Positions 1 through 7,439 of a stretch of DNA of 36,943 bases are shown piece by piece. The position numbers and the translations under genes are program-made. How positions within the stretch are numbered: the stretch's first letter is position 1; each line of letters begins with the position of its first letter. Under the pieces are notes generated by a model. The model had not been told where the DNA came from and made no database searches. It saw only the letters and a list, made by a program, of their open reading frames with translations. Origin of the DNA: F23-B02 sp045601285 (GTDB taxonomy: Bacteria; Bacillota; Clostridia; Oscillospirales; Oscillospiraceae); assembly GCA_045601285.1 (NCBI GenBank), contig JAZRZJ010000041.1:1-36943 (forward strand), given 5' to 3'.

Positions 1-28
1 ACGCGGTTAAAGCTGAACATAAAACATC

Positions 29-57
29 CCGATGGGTTATCCGTCGGTATTTTTTTA
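29..57 (+). terminator. Probable rho-independent terminator
   Basis: An imperfect stem (CCGATGG / CCGTCGG with one mismatch) is followed on the plus strand by a run of T at 50-56. It would end a plus-strand transcript entering from outside the window. It may also act on the minus strand for the small gene that ends at 55, where the T run is poorer. Confidence 0.5.
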
Positions 58-342
58 TCCTTTCTGTGCAAGAGCTCTTTCAAGCCATACGGTGGCAATG
101 TCCATTGCCTCCCAGAAACCCGTTTTCTCGCTCTTTTTTACAACGCGGTCACGGGATTTCAGGTTGGGGTCCGTGAGCTGAAGCTGGATCGAAACCTTGG
201 TTGCAACGTCCAGGTCCTTGACCTTTTTGGTTTCAAGAATCTGAAGCATGATGATGTATTTATCCGCCATGCTGCCATAATAAATTATGTTGCCGGCTCT
301 CTGCAGGGGATGTCCCTTATATTCAAGCACCTTATTTGCCAT
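55..342 (-). CDS. Small conserved-looking protein of unknown function (95 aa)
   Basis: I do not recognise the family. The protein is soluble, basic and without a signal peptide or membrane segment; it begins MANKVLEYKGHPL and ends in a predicted helix rich in Ala and Glu (about residues 75-94). The start is well supported: AGGAGG lies about six bases before the ATG. The gene sits 16 bases after the stop of the class A penicillin-binding protein on the same strand, and the ribosome binding site lies in that short gap, so the two are very probably co-transcribed and this is the distal gene. A link to cell-wall work is only a guess from position. Confidence 0.8.
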   Translation of the reverse strand: MANKVLEYKGHPLQRAGNIIYYGSMADKYIIMLQILETKKVKDLDVATKVSIQLQLTDPNLKSRDRVVKKSEKTGFWEAMDIATVWLERALAQKG

Positions 343-358
343 GTTAAGTCCTCCTTAA

Positions 359-2434
359 TTATTCCACGGGAACGGGGTCGTCGGGCTCGGTTTCTCCGCC
401 GCCTTCTTCGCCCTTGCCGCCTTCTTCCTCGTCCTCTTTGTCCTCATATCGCTCCAGCAGCTCTTCCTGAGTGCCGAAAATTCCGGTGGGGCCGCCGCCT
501 GAGGACATTTTAAAGTCCCTGTACGGCAGGTCTGCGTGAATCAGTTCCATTACATCGTGCCAAATCGTAACTGCGGGGTTGCCGCTGAAGGACATATACT
601 CCGGCGTGTCGTAGCCCGTCCATACCGCGCAGGTGTAATAGGGTGTGTAGCCTACAAACCAACGGTCACAGTTAGAGGTGGTAGTGCCGGTCTTGCCTGC
701 AACGGGCATACTGTTCATGCGTGAGCCTGAGCCCGTGCCGTAGGTTGCGGCATTGTTGAGCATATAGGTCATTACCCTTGCGGTGTTCTCGGAAAATGCC
801 ACCTGGGTTTTGGGCTGATTGTCAAGCACGACTTCGCCCTTTGCGTTTTTGACAAGAGTATAGGTGCGTGCCTGAGTGAGTACGCCGTCGTTTGCGATTG
901 CCGCAAAGCCCTGGGCCATCTCACGAACGGTTACGCCCCAGGTCTGCTGACCAAGCGCAAGAGGGGCAAAGCCGCAGTCCTTATCCACAAGTGATGTGAA
1001 GTTCAGGCGGTTTAAAAGGAAATCGAAGGAGGCCGCAGGCGTCAGCTTATCCATAATCTGAGCCGATACCGTGTTCTTTGATTCCTGAAGCGCGGTGAGG
1101 ATCGTGATTACGCCGTCATAAGTGTTGGGCGAGTTTCTGGGATACCAGCCGTCAGGTGCGTTCACAAGGCTTACCTTTTCCTCATTTGCATCAAGCACCC
1201 ATGTGCTCGGACTGATAAGTCCGTATTCCACCGCAGGTCCGTAAACCGCCAGCGGCTTTATGGAGGAGCCCGACGGACGAGTTGCCTGAGTTGCGCGGTC
1301 ATAGCCGAAGTTTCGTGTTTTCTCACCGGTGCCGCCAACCGTTGCGACAATGTCGCCCGTGTACTGATCAATGATTACAATGCCGCTCTGAAGCTGGTTT
1401 GAATTGCCCGAGGTTGACTGGGGAAGCTTTGAAAGGTCGGTGTAAATGGATTCAACCTGCTCCTGAATTTCCTTATCCATGCAGCAGTAAATCTGATAAC
1501 CGCCTGTGTACAGCAGATGCTCTGCAACCTGCTCGGAATAGCCCTTCTGCTCCACAAGGTCATTAACTACATCTCTGATGACGTTTTCCGTGTAGTAGTT
1601 GTAAACCTGAGGCTCAACGGGTTCATTTTCGCCGCGGACAAACACAAGCTCCTCCGCAAGAGCGTCCTTGTACTCGGCTTTTGTGATGTAGCCCTGGTCG
1701 TACATACATTCGAGAACGCTTTCCTGACGCTCTCTGTTCTGCTCAACGCTGTAGAAGGGGTCATAGTAGGTGGGCAAATTTGTGATGCCGACAATTGCCG
1801 CACATTCCGCAAGGCTCAGCTCGCTAACGTCCTTGCCGAAGTAGGTCTGTGCCGCCGTCTGAACACCGTAGCAGCCCTCGCCGAAGTAGACAACGTTCAG
1901 ATACCATTCGAGGATATCGTCCTTGTCGTACTTCTTTTCAAACTCAAGTGCCTGGAAAATCTCAAGAAGCTTGCGCTGAACGGTTACATCGTCCTGATGG
2001 GTGAGGTTCTTGATGAGCTGCTGGGTGATCGTGGAGCCGCCGAAGGTTCTGCTGCCCGTGAACATATTAATGGCAGCCTTGCCCGTGCGGAGCCAGTCAA
2101 CGCCGTTATGGGTGTAAAAGCGCTTGTCCTCGATGGCGACCAGCGCGTGCGCCATGTCCTCGGGTATTTCTTCAAGGCTTACCCATTTGCGCTTTTCGGT
2201 ACCGGACAGCGTTACAAGCTCCTGCCAGTCTCCGTTTTCGTCCTGATACCATATCGTGCTTGACTGGTTAAGATTAAAGTCCCCGAGGTCAAGCTCGCTG
2301 GTGGGAATAATGCAGGTTTTTACATAAACCGCAAAAATGCAGATGAACAGCAGAGCTGTCAGCATACCAATCAGAATAACCGTTCCGAACACACGCCAGA
2401 AGGCTCCGGAACGCTTTCTTTTTTCTTTTGCCAT
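359..2434 (-). CDS. Class A penicillin-binding protein (bifunctional transglycosylase/transpeptidase)
   Basis: This is a membrane-anchored peptidoglycan synthase that polymerises lipid II and cross-links stem peptides at the outer face of the membrane. One transmembrane helix spans about residues 14-38. The GT51 glycosyltransferase domain follows, with the catalytic EDKRFY motif (Glu102) and GGSTITQQL at about 132-140. The transpeptidase domain has the three penicilloyl-transferase motifs: SSIK (nucleophile Ser390), SKN at 452-454 and KTG at 581-583. Its 691 residues fit the PBP1 family. The C-terminus (about 660-691) is a low-complexity tail of Glu, Gly and Pro, probably disordered outside the cell. 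AGGAGGTG lies about ten bases before the ATG. All catalytic motifs are intact, so both activities are expected; which PBP1 paralogue it is cannot be told from sequence alone. Confidence 0.95.
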   Translation of the reverse strand: MAKEKRKRSGAFWRVFGTVILIGMLTALLFICIFAVYVKTCIIPTSELDLGDFNLNQSSTIWYQDENGDWQELVTLSGTEKRKWVSLEEIPEDMAHALVAIEDKRFYTHNGVDWLRTGKAAINMFTGSRTFGGSTITQQLIKNLTHQDDVTVQRKLLEIFQALEFEKKYDKDDILEWYLNVVYFGEGCYGVQTAAQTYFGKDVSELSLAECAAIVGITNLPTYYDPFYSVEQNRERQESVLECMYDQGYITKAEYKDALAEELVFVRGENEPVEPQVYNYYTENVIRDVVNDLVEQKGYSEQVAEHLLYTGGYQIYCCMDKEIQEQVESIYTDLSKLPQSTSGNSNQLQSGIVIIDQYTGDIVATVGGTGEKTRNFGYDRATQATRPSGSSIKPLAVYGPAVEYGLISPSTWVLDANEEKVSLVNAPDGWYPRNSPNTYDGVITILTALQESKNTVSAQIMDKLTPAASFDFLLNRLNFTSLVDKDCGFAPLALGQQTWGVTVREMAQGFAAIANDGVLTQARTYTLVKNAKGEVVLDNQPKTQVAFSENTARVMTYMLNNAATYGTGSGSRMNSMPVAGKTGTTTSNCDRWFVGYTPYYTCAVWTGYDTPEYMSFSGNPAVTIWHDVMELIHADLPYRDFKMSSGGGPTGIFGTQEELLERYEDKEDEEEGGKGEEGGGETEPDDPVPVE

Positions 2435-2627
2435 TTACGGTCACACCTCCTAAGGATAGTGCTTATATTAAAATGCAGATAAAGCAGTTCTAATGGCATT
2501 TTATACTGAAATCACATTATAACACGTTATGTCAAGCAATGATATACATTTTGTAAATTTTTTTACCGCAAAAGTCTTATTTTTTCGCGTTTGTGGGATA
2601 ATAAATGTTCAGAAGGAGTTGTTATTC

Positions 2628-2942
2628 ATGAAAATCAAACCTAAAGCAGCCACGCTTGCGGTGCTTGCGGTGCTTTCCGCCGCAGTCTGTGCCGCTGCCC
2701 TGCGCACACCGAAAGCCGAAACCCCGCCGCCCACAGACAAGGTCTCCGAGGCTGCCGAATACTACCTCCGCGACTGCGGCGGCTTCATCGCCGTTTACCG
2801 CGGTGCCTCATCAACGCCCATTGACGTAACAGACATTGAAACCGCAACCCTCAACGATACGGACGCTGAGCTTATTCATAGCGGCATACCCGTCCAGAGC
2901 AGGAATGAATTACTGCTGCTTCTGGAGGACTTAGGCTCTTGA
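2628..2942 (+). CDS. Small secreted or anchored protein with a BofC-C-terminal-like domain (104 aa)
   Basis: I place the start at the ATG at 2628 because GAAGGAG precedes it by about eight bases; an earlier in-frame start at 2529 would add an unsupported leader. The N-terminus is a signal peptide or anchor: a basic MKIKPK stretch followed by an Ala/Leu/Val-rich hydrophobic segment to about residue 24. The rest (about 40-104) has the pattern GGFIAVYRG...TPIDVTDIETATLNDTDAELIHSGIPV..., resembling the C-terminal domain of BofC, a forespore protein that restrains the SpoIVB protease in Bacillus. This is a family resemblance judged by eye; a sporulation role is not shown. It stands alone, divergent from the penicillin-binding protein gene. 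Confidence 0.75.
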   Translation: MKIKPKAATLAVLAVLSAAVCAAALRTPKAETPPPTDKVSEAAEYYLRDCGGFIAVYRGASSTPIDVTDIETATLNDTDAELIHSGIPVQSRNELLLLLEDLGS

Positions 2943-3000
2943 TTTATATGCGCTCATGGTTTAAAATGTGCTTGAAACTTAGTATTGGAGGAAAACAAAC

Positions 3001-3291
3001 ATGAGCGAAGATTTCGGCAACGATTTCATTACTATCATAGACGACGACGGCAACGAGTTTGAGCTTGAGCTGCTGGACACCATGGATTACAACGGTGAAA
3101 GCTATGCGGCCTTCCTGCCCACCGACATTGCCGAGGACGATCCCGACTACGGCCTTATCATTCTCCGCATCGTTCCTGACGAAAACGGTGACGAGCTTTT
3201 CGAGAGCATTGACGACGATGACAAGCTTGAAGACGTTTTTGATAAATTCAAGGTGCTTCTCTTTGACGATGAGGAGGAAGACAGGGAATAA
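3001..3291 (+). CDS. DUF1292 domain protein (YrzB-like, 96 aa)
   Basis: A very acidic small cytoplasmic protein. The pattern ITIIDDDGNEFELELLDTMDYNGESYAAFLP at about residues 10-40, followed by LIILRIVPDENGDELF, is typical of DUF1292, a widespread Firmicutes family of unknown biochemical function. Its length fits the family. The start is supported by TTGGAGG about ten bases upstream. In many Firmicutes this family lies beside alaS, yqgF or fur; here it is upstream of a structured RNA and yceD-rpmF. The C-terminus is a run of Asp and Glu. Confidence 0.9.
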   Translation: MSEDFGNDFITIIDDDGNEFELELLDTMDYNGESYAAFLPTDIAEDDPDYGLIILRIVPDENGDELFESIDDDDKLEDVFDKFKVLLFDDEEEDRE

Positions 3292-3324
3292 TTATGCCCC
3301 ATTTTGCATAACACTTATTAAGAA

Positions 3325-3528
3325 AAAAGTCCTGCGTTGTGCGTGGTGTCACCTATGTGACTTAAGGCCCATTAAACCCACATCTCTTATAAGGGATGCC
3401 GATATGAGTCTGCGGATTGCAGGCCTCCCGACTTTCGTCGGACGTTGGAAGCAGCGAAACAGAACTGAGGCGACCCACCTGCCTAATTGTGCAGGTTATA
3501 ATTGGGCCCCAACGGCAATCGCGGGATT
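3325..3528 (+). ncRNA. ssrS: Probable 6S RNA (SsrS-type regulator of RNA polymerase)
   Basis: The 430-base gap between DUF1292 and yceD holds a highly structured non-coding sequence with the character of clostridial 6S RNA. It has a GTCCTGCGTTGTGCG start (3330-3344), a TTAAACCCACATCTC / GATGCCGATATGA core (about 3373-3406), an apical CCGAC-TTTC-GTCGG hairpin (about 3428-3441) and a GAACTGAGGCGACCCACCTG segment (about 3462-3481). A closing stem joins GGCCCA (about 3367-3372) with TGGGCC (about 3513-3518). A strong terminator follows. 6S RNA mimics an open promoter and binds RNA polymerase holoenzyme in stationary phase. The identification rests on remembered conserved segments, and the ends are approximate. 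Confidence 0.75.
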
Positions 3529-3529
3529 A

Positions 3530-3557
3530 CCCCGGCAGTTTACTGCCGGGGGTTTTT
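3530..3557 (+). terminator. Rho-independent terminator of the probable 6S RNA
   Basis: CCCCGGCAGT and ACTGCCGGGG form a perfect ten-base stem with a two-base apex, followed by GTTTTTG. It closes the transcript of the structured RNA before the promoter of yceD. Confidence 0.85.
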
Positions 3558-3666
3558 GATTTTTCCCTGATTTTTCACTTTTTACTTTTGCCGCCGTAGG
3601 TTAAAATACACATAGAATAACGTCGATTTTTTCAGCTTTTTCAGCGGTTTTTTAGTAATTTTGCGG

Positions 3667-3695
3667 TTGACAACATACTTTTGTTTAGCTATAAT
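3667..3695 (+). promoter_or_regulatory. Consensus housekeeping promoter of yceD-rpmF
   Basis: TTGACA (3667-3672) and TATAAT (3690-3695) are both perfect and separated by exactly 17 bases. The yceD start codon lies 27 bases after the -10 element. A consensus promoter fits a ribosomal protein operon. Confidence 0.92.
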
Positions 3696-3722
3696 GTTTA
3701 GGCGACTATGGAGGAGTAGGCT

Positions 3723-4211
3723 ATGCTGCTTGATTTGAGAGAAATTATTGAAGTTCCCGGCGGTGAAGTTCCCTTTGAATGCGAGCTTTCTGTCGAGGGT
3801 CTTGAATTTGATTCGATAGTTGAGTACAAGTCCGCCCCCAAAGCCACGGGCAGAGTGTTTAATCAAGCCGGTATCCTGACACTCGAGGGTACTTTGAGCG
3901 CGGATATGACATGCGTCTGCGACCGATGCGGCACCGAGTTTGACAGCGTTAAGGTCCAGGAGCTGAATGCCTTTATCAGCGACGGCGAATGTGACGATCC
4001 CGAAGCTTTTGTTCTCGACGGAGACAAGCTGGATCTCGATGAAGCTCTCTCCACCCTCTTTGTTCTGGACATGGAGACAAAATTCCTCTGTGATCCCGAT
4101 TGCAAAGGTCTCTGCTCCAGCTGCGGAGCAAATTTAAATCTCGGCCCCTGCGGTTGCAGGAAAGAAATAGATCCAAGACTTGCTGTTCTTGAGCAGCTTT
4201 TGGATAAATAA
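3723..4211 (+). CDS. yceD: DUF177 / YceD family protein
   Basis: YceD proteins (DUF177) are encoded next to the L32 ribosomal gene across bacteria and are linked to ribosomal RNA accumulation; the exact mechanism is not settled. The 162-residue length fits. Two cysteine pairs stand out: CDRC at about residues 63-66 and the C-terminal cluster CDPDC...CSSCG...CGC at about 124-148, a likely metal site in this branch. The start at 3723 follows GGAGGAG by about six bases. rpmF follows after 38 bases on the same strand, and the pair shares the consensus promoter at 3667-3695 and the terminator at 4449-4484, so they form a two-gene operon. Confidence 0.9.
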   Translation: MLLDLREIIEVPGGEVPFECELSVEGLEFDSIVEYKSAPKATGRVFNQAGILTLEGTLSADMTCVCDRCGTEFDSVKVQELNAFISDGECDDPEAFVLDGDKLDLDEALSTLFVLDMETKFLCDPDCKGLCSSCGANLNLGPCGCRKEIDPRLAVLEQLLDK

Positions 4212-4249
4212 CGCTGCTCTAACAGCTATTATAATCAGGAGGTGTCAAC

Positions 4250-4435
4250 ATGGCAGTCCCCAAGGGAAAAGTATCAAGACAGAGAAGAGATAAGAGACGT
4301 TCATCTCACTGGAAGCTCACCGCTCCCGCACTTGCAAAGTGCCCCAACTGCGGCGCTTTCAAAATGCCTCACCGTGCATGCCCCGAATGCGGTATGTACA
4401 AAGGTCGTCAGGTTATCACCGTTGACGAGAAGTAA
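4250..4435 (+). CDS. rpmF: Large subunit ribosomal protein bL32
   Basis: This is a 61-residue basic protein starting MAVPKGKVSRQRRDKRRSSHW, the standard L32 N-terminus. The zinc ribbon is complete, with CPNC at about residues 31-34 and CPEC at about 44-47, so this is the zinc-binding (C+) form. AGGAGGTG lies about six bases before the ATG. It is the second gene of the yceD-rpmF operon and is followed by a strong terminator. Confidence 0.97.
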   Translation: MAVPKGKVSRQRRDKRRSSHWKLTAPALAKCPNCGAFKMPHRACPECGMYKGRQVITVDEK

Positions 4436-4448
4436 TTGAAATGCTTTA

Positions 4449-4484
4449 GGGGGAAAAAGAGCTGTTCTTTTTCCCCCTTTTGCT
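4449..4484 (+). terminator. Terminator of the yceD-rpmF operon
   Basis: GGGGGAAAAAGA and TCTTTTTCCCCC form a perfect 12-base stem around a short loop and are followed by TTTT. Confidence 0.9.
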
Positions 4485-4520
4485 ATTTGTTCAAAGCATC
4501 GGCTCGGCAAAAATAATACC

Positions 4521-4591
4521 GTCATTCTGAACGCAGTGAAGAATCTCATATTCTTCAGGGGATTCTTCGTCGCTGCGCTCCTCAGAATGAC
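4521..4591. repeat. Intergenic palindromic element bounded by GTCATTCTGA inverted ends
   Basis: The 71-base segment starts with GTCATTCTGA and ends with the exact reverse complement TCAGAATGAC. The interior is also largely self-complementary (GAAGAATC near 4539 and GATTCTTC near 4561; AACGCAGTGAAG against the CGTCGCTGCGCTC side). It has no coding capacity and resembles the small dispersed palindromic elements seen between genes in gut Firmicutes. Confidence 0.75.
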
Positions 4592-4630
4592 AGTGGTTTT
4601 TACAATCCCCCAGTCGTCTGCGCCGAGCCA

Positions 4631-4727
4631 CCTCCCTTTAGACAAGGGAGGCAAAGAGGTAAGTTTGAATCCCTCCACCGCGCAAGCGCGGTCCCCCTCC
4701 CTTTAGACAAGGGAGGCAAAGAGGTAA
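4631..4727 (+). repeat. Pair of 32-base direct repeats with an internal hairpin each
   Basis: The same 32 bases (starting CCTCCCTTTAGACAAGGGAG and continuing GCAAAGAGGTAA) occur at 4631-4662 and 4696-4727, 65 bases apart. Within each copy CTCCCTT and AAGGGAG form a hairpin. Between the copies is CCGCGCAAGCGCGG, another small hairpin. The second copy ends six bases before the likely TTG start of the next gene, and its GAGGT serves as the only good ribosome binding site there. Confidence 0.85.
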
Positions 4728-4733
4728 AGATTA

Positions 4734-6107
4734 TTGAAAAATATAATTTCCAAAATTGAAGATTACAGCCCTTTAAAGCACCGCGTGCATATAGGTGACG
4801 AGCTTGTTTCCATAAACGGCAACGAAATCATTGACGTTATGGACTACAAGTTCTTCTCCTATGATCCCGAGCTGAGCATAGTCATGCGCAGTCCCGAGGG
4901 CAAGGAGTACAGCGTTCACGTAAAAAAGTCCGAGGGAGAGGATCTCGGTCTTGAGTTTGAAACCTACCTCATGGACAAGCCCCGCTCCTGCGCAAACAAC
5001 TGCGTTTTCTGCTTCATCGACCAGCTTCCAAAGGGAATGCGCAAAACCATGTACTTCAAGGACGATGACGCCCGCCTGAGCTTTCTTCTCGGAAACTACA
5101 TCACCATGACAAACCTTTCCGAGCGTGAAATACAGCGCATTATCGACCTTCACATAAGCCCCATAAACGTTTCAGTCCACACCACCGACCCCGAGCTTCG
5201 CGTGAAGATGCTCCGCAACCGCTTTGCCGGCAGATGTATGGAGATTATGAAACGCTTTGCCGACGGCGGCATCACCATGAACTGTCAGATCGTCTGCTGT
5301 CCCGGGCTTAACGACGGCGAGGCGCTTCAGCGCACCATGGAGGATCTGGAGGGTCTGTACCCCCATGTTCACAGCGTTTCAATCGTTCCCGTGGGACTTA
5401 CGAAATTCCGCGAGGGTCTTTTTGAGCTTCAGCCCTTCACTCCCGGGCACAGCGCCGAAACCATTGCGCAGGTCAATTCCTTCGGTGAAAAGTGCCTCGA
5501 AAAGCACGGCACGAGAATCTTTTTCTGCTCCGACGAAATGTACATCTGCGCTGGAAAAGAGCTTCCCCCAGACGAATTTTACGAGGAACACACCCAGCTT
5601 GAAAACGGTGTCGGCATGATAAGACTTCTCGAAACGGAGTTTAATTCCGCCCTCATGCTGTCCGAAAAGCCCGACGGTGTTCCCTTTTCCATTGCAACGG
5701 GCGTATCCGTTGCGCCTTATTTCCAGAAACTTGTTTGCAAAGCAGCGGAAAAGTATGATAATATTAAAGGTAACGTTTACGCCATCAAAAATGATTTCTT
5801 CGGTCACAGCATAAATGTGACGGGACTTATCACGGGGCAGGATCTGATCAATCAGCTCAGGGGTAAGGAGCTTGGCGAAAGGCTCTTCATTTCCCGGAAT
5901 ATGCTGCGCCGTGAGGAAATGGATTTTCTTGACGACGTAACGCTTGAGGAGGCCTCCGAAGCGCTGGGTGTTCCCATATACCCCATTGAGCAGGACGGCT
6001 TCAATCTGTGGGACGCAATCAGCGGGGACTGTCTTCCCGAGCTGAAGCTCCCCGAGCGCGATCCCGACAGGGAAAAATTCTACAAATACAATCAGAACGG
6101 AGGTTGA
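4734..6107 (+). CDS. DUF512 family protein with PDZ-like and radical-SAM-type cysteine motif
   Basis: 457 residues. The N-terminus (about 1-75) is PDZ-like (HIGDELVSINGNEIIDVMDYKFF). It is followed by a radical SAM signature, CANNCVFC (about residues 87-94; CX3CX2C), and then the DUF512 region with GTRIFFCSDEMYICAGKELP. The biochemical reaction is unknown. The family commonly lies just upstream of der in Clostridia, as here, where der follows immediately. I accept the TTG start at 4734 because the reading frame begins MKNIISKIEDYSPL from it and GAGGT lies eight bases upstream; the next ATG would cut away the PDZ-like part. The ribosome binding site is inside a dispersed direct repeat. Confidence 0.88.
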   Translation: MKNIISKIEDYSPLKHRVHIGDELVSINGNEIIDVMDYKFFSYDPELSIVMRSPEGKEYSVHVKKSEGEDLGLEFETYLMDKPRSCANNCVFCFIDQLPKGMRKTMYFKDDDARLSFLLGNYITMTNLSEREIQRIIDLHISPINVSVHTTDPELRVKMLRNRFAGRCMEIMKRFADGGITMNCQIVCCPGLNDGEALQRTMEDLEGLYPHVHSVSIVPVGLTKFREGLFELQPFTPGHSAETIAQVNSFGEKCLEKHGTRIFFCSDEMYICAGKELPPDEFYEEHTQLENGVGMIRLLETEFNSALMLSEKPDGVPFSIATGVSVAPYFQKLVCKAAEKYDNIKGNVYAIKNDFFGHSINVTGLITGQDLINQLRGKELGERLFISRNMLRREEMDFLDDVTLEEASEALGVPIYPIEQDGFNLWDAISGDCLPELKLPERDPDREKFYKYNQNGG

Positions 6108-6113
6108 TTGGGA

Positions 6114-7439
6114 GTGGCAAAGCCCCTTGTTGCCATAGTTGGTCGCCCCAACGTTGGCAAATCAATGCTCTTTAACAAGCTGGTGGGTCAGCGTCTTTCC
6201 ATTGTTGAGGACACTCCCGGTGTCACCCGCGACAGACTTTACGCCGAATGCGAATGGCTCGGCAGAAAATTCGACATCGTGGACACCGGCGGTATAGAGC
6301 CCACCACAGACAACGAAATACTCATGTTCATGCGTGAGCAGGCAAACATCGCCATAAACTCCGCAAACGTCATCGTGCTTGTCACCGATATCCGCACGGG
6401 CGTTACCGCCGCGGACAAGGACGTTGCAAATATGCTTCTGCGTTCCAAAAAGCCCTGTGTGCTGGCCGTCAACAAAATGGACTCCACAGGCGCGGTTGAC
6501 CCCGGCATTTACGAGTTTTACGAGCTCGGCATGGGCGATCCCATTGCAGTTTCCGCAATCCACGGTCACGGCACCGGCGACCTGCTTGACGAGTGTATGA
6601 AGTACTTTCCTCCCGAAGATGAGGAAGAGGAGGAGGACGACCGCATCCGCGTTGCCGTTATCGGCAAGCCCAATGTGGGCAAATCCTCACTCATAAACCA
6701 CATTCTCGGCGAGAAGCGTGTTATCGTTTCCAACGTTGCGGGCACAACCCACGACGCCGTTGACTCCGAGTTTGAAAACAAACACGGCAAGTACGTTTTC
6801 ATTGACACAGCCGGCATACGCCGCAAGAGCAAGGTTGAGGAGCGCGTAGAGAAATTCTCCGTCATGCGCGCACAGATGGCCATTGAGCGCGCCGACGTCT
6901 GTCTTATCATGATCGACGCCCGGGAGGGTGTCACCGAGCAGGACACAAAGATCGCGGGTCTTGCACATGAGGCGGGCAAGGCCTCCATCATTGTCGTAAA
7001 CAAGTGGGACCTCATCGACAAGGAAACAGGTACCATGGAGAAAATGCGCAAGGACGTTATGCGTGACCTCAGCTTCATGAGCTATGCCCCCGTGCTGTTC
7101 ATTTCCGCCATGACCGGTCAGCGCACCGATCGTATCTTTGAGCTCATAAACTTTGTCAACGACCAGAGTCACATGCGCATCACAACGGGTATGCTCAACA
7201 ATGTCCTTGCCGATGCGCAGGCGCGTGTTCAGCCACCCACGGACAAGGGCCGCCGTCTGAAGATTTACTACATGACGCAGACCGGCATCTGCCCTCCCAA
7301 CTTTGTCATTTTCTGCAACACCAAGGAGCTGTTTCACTTCTCCTATCAGCGCTATATCGAAAATCAGATCCGCTCCGTTTTCGGTCTTGAGGGCACACCC
7401 GTTCGCATCGTAATTCGACAGAAGGGAGATAAGGACTGA
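6114..7439 (+). CDS. der: Ribosome-assembly GTPase Der (EngA)
   Basis: Der has two tandem GTPase domains and a KH-like C-terminal domain and acts in 50S subunit maturation. Both P-loops are present: GRPNVGKS near residue 10 and GKPNVGKS near 178. So are the switch motifs DTPGVTRD and DTGG in domain 1 and DTAGIR in domain 2, and the base-specificity motifs NKMD and NKWD. An acidic linker (EDEEEEEDD) joins the domains. I prefer the GTG at 6114 (MAKPLVAIVG) because GGAGG lies ten bases before it; the in-frame TTG at 6108, directly after the upstream stop codon, is only four bases from that site. At 441 residues the length is normal. It sits in a tight operon with the DUF512 gene and the plsY-like gene. 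Confidence 0.96.
   Translation: MAKPLVAIVGRPNVGKSMLFNKLVGQRLSIVEDTPGVTRDRLYAECEWLGRKFDIVDTGGIEPTTDNEILMFMREQANIAINSANVIVLVTDIRTGVTAADKDVANMLLRSKKPCVLAVNKMDSTGAVDPGIYEFYELGMGDPIAVSAIHGHGTGDLLDECMKYFPPEDEEEEEDDRIRVAVIGKPNVGKSSLINHILGEKRVIVSNVAGTTHDAVDSEFENKHGKYVFIDTAGIRRKSKVEERVEKFSVMRAQMAIERADVCLIMIDAREGVTEQDTKIAGLAHEAGKASIIVVNKWDLIDKETGTMEKMRKDVMRDLSFMSYAPVLFISAMTGQRTDRIFELINFVNDQSHMRITTGMLNNVLADAQARVQPPTDKGRRLKIYYMTQTGICPPNFVIFCNTKELFHFSYQRYIENQIRSVFGLEGTPVRIVIRQKGDKD

Noticed and set aside
3292..3722. A protein-coding gene in the 430-base gap (frames of 60-166 codons)
   Set aside because: The frames overlap the DUF1292 gene out of frame or lie in a highly structured RNA; none has a ribosome binding site. 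The RNA explanation accounts for the conservation-like segments better.
4501..4733. Possible CRISPR array from the repeated 32-base units
   Set aside because: Only two copies exist, each with its own internal hairpin and a spacer made of repeat-like GC-rich sequence; no cas genes are nearby.
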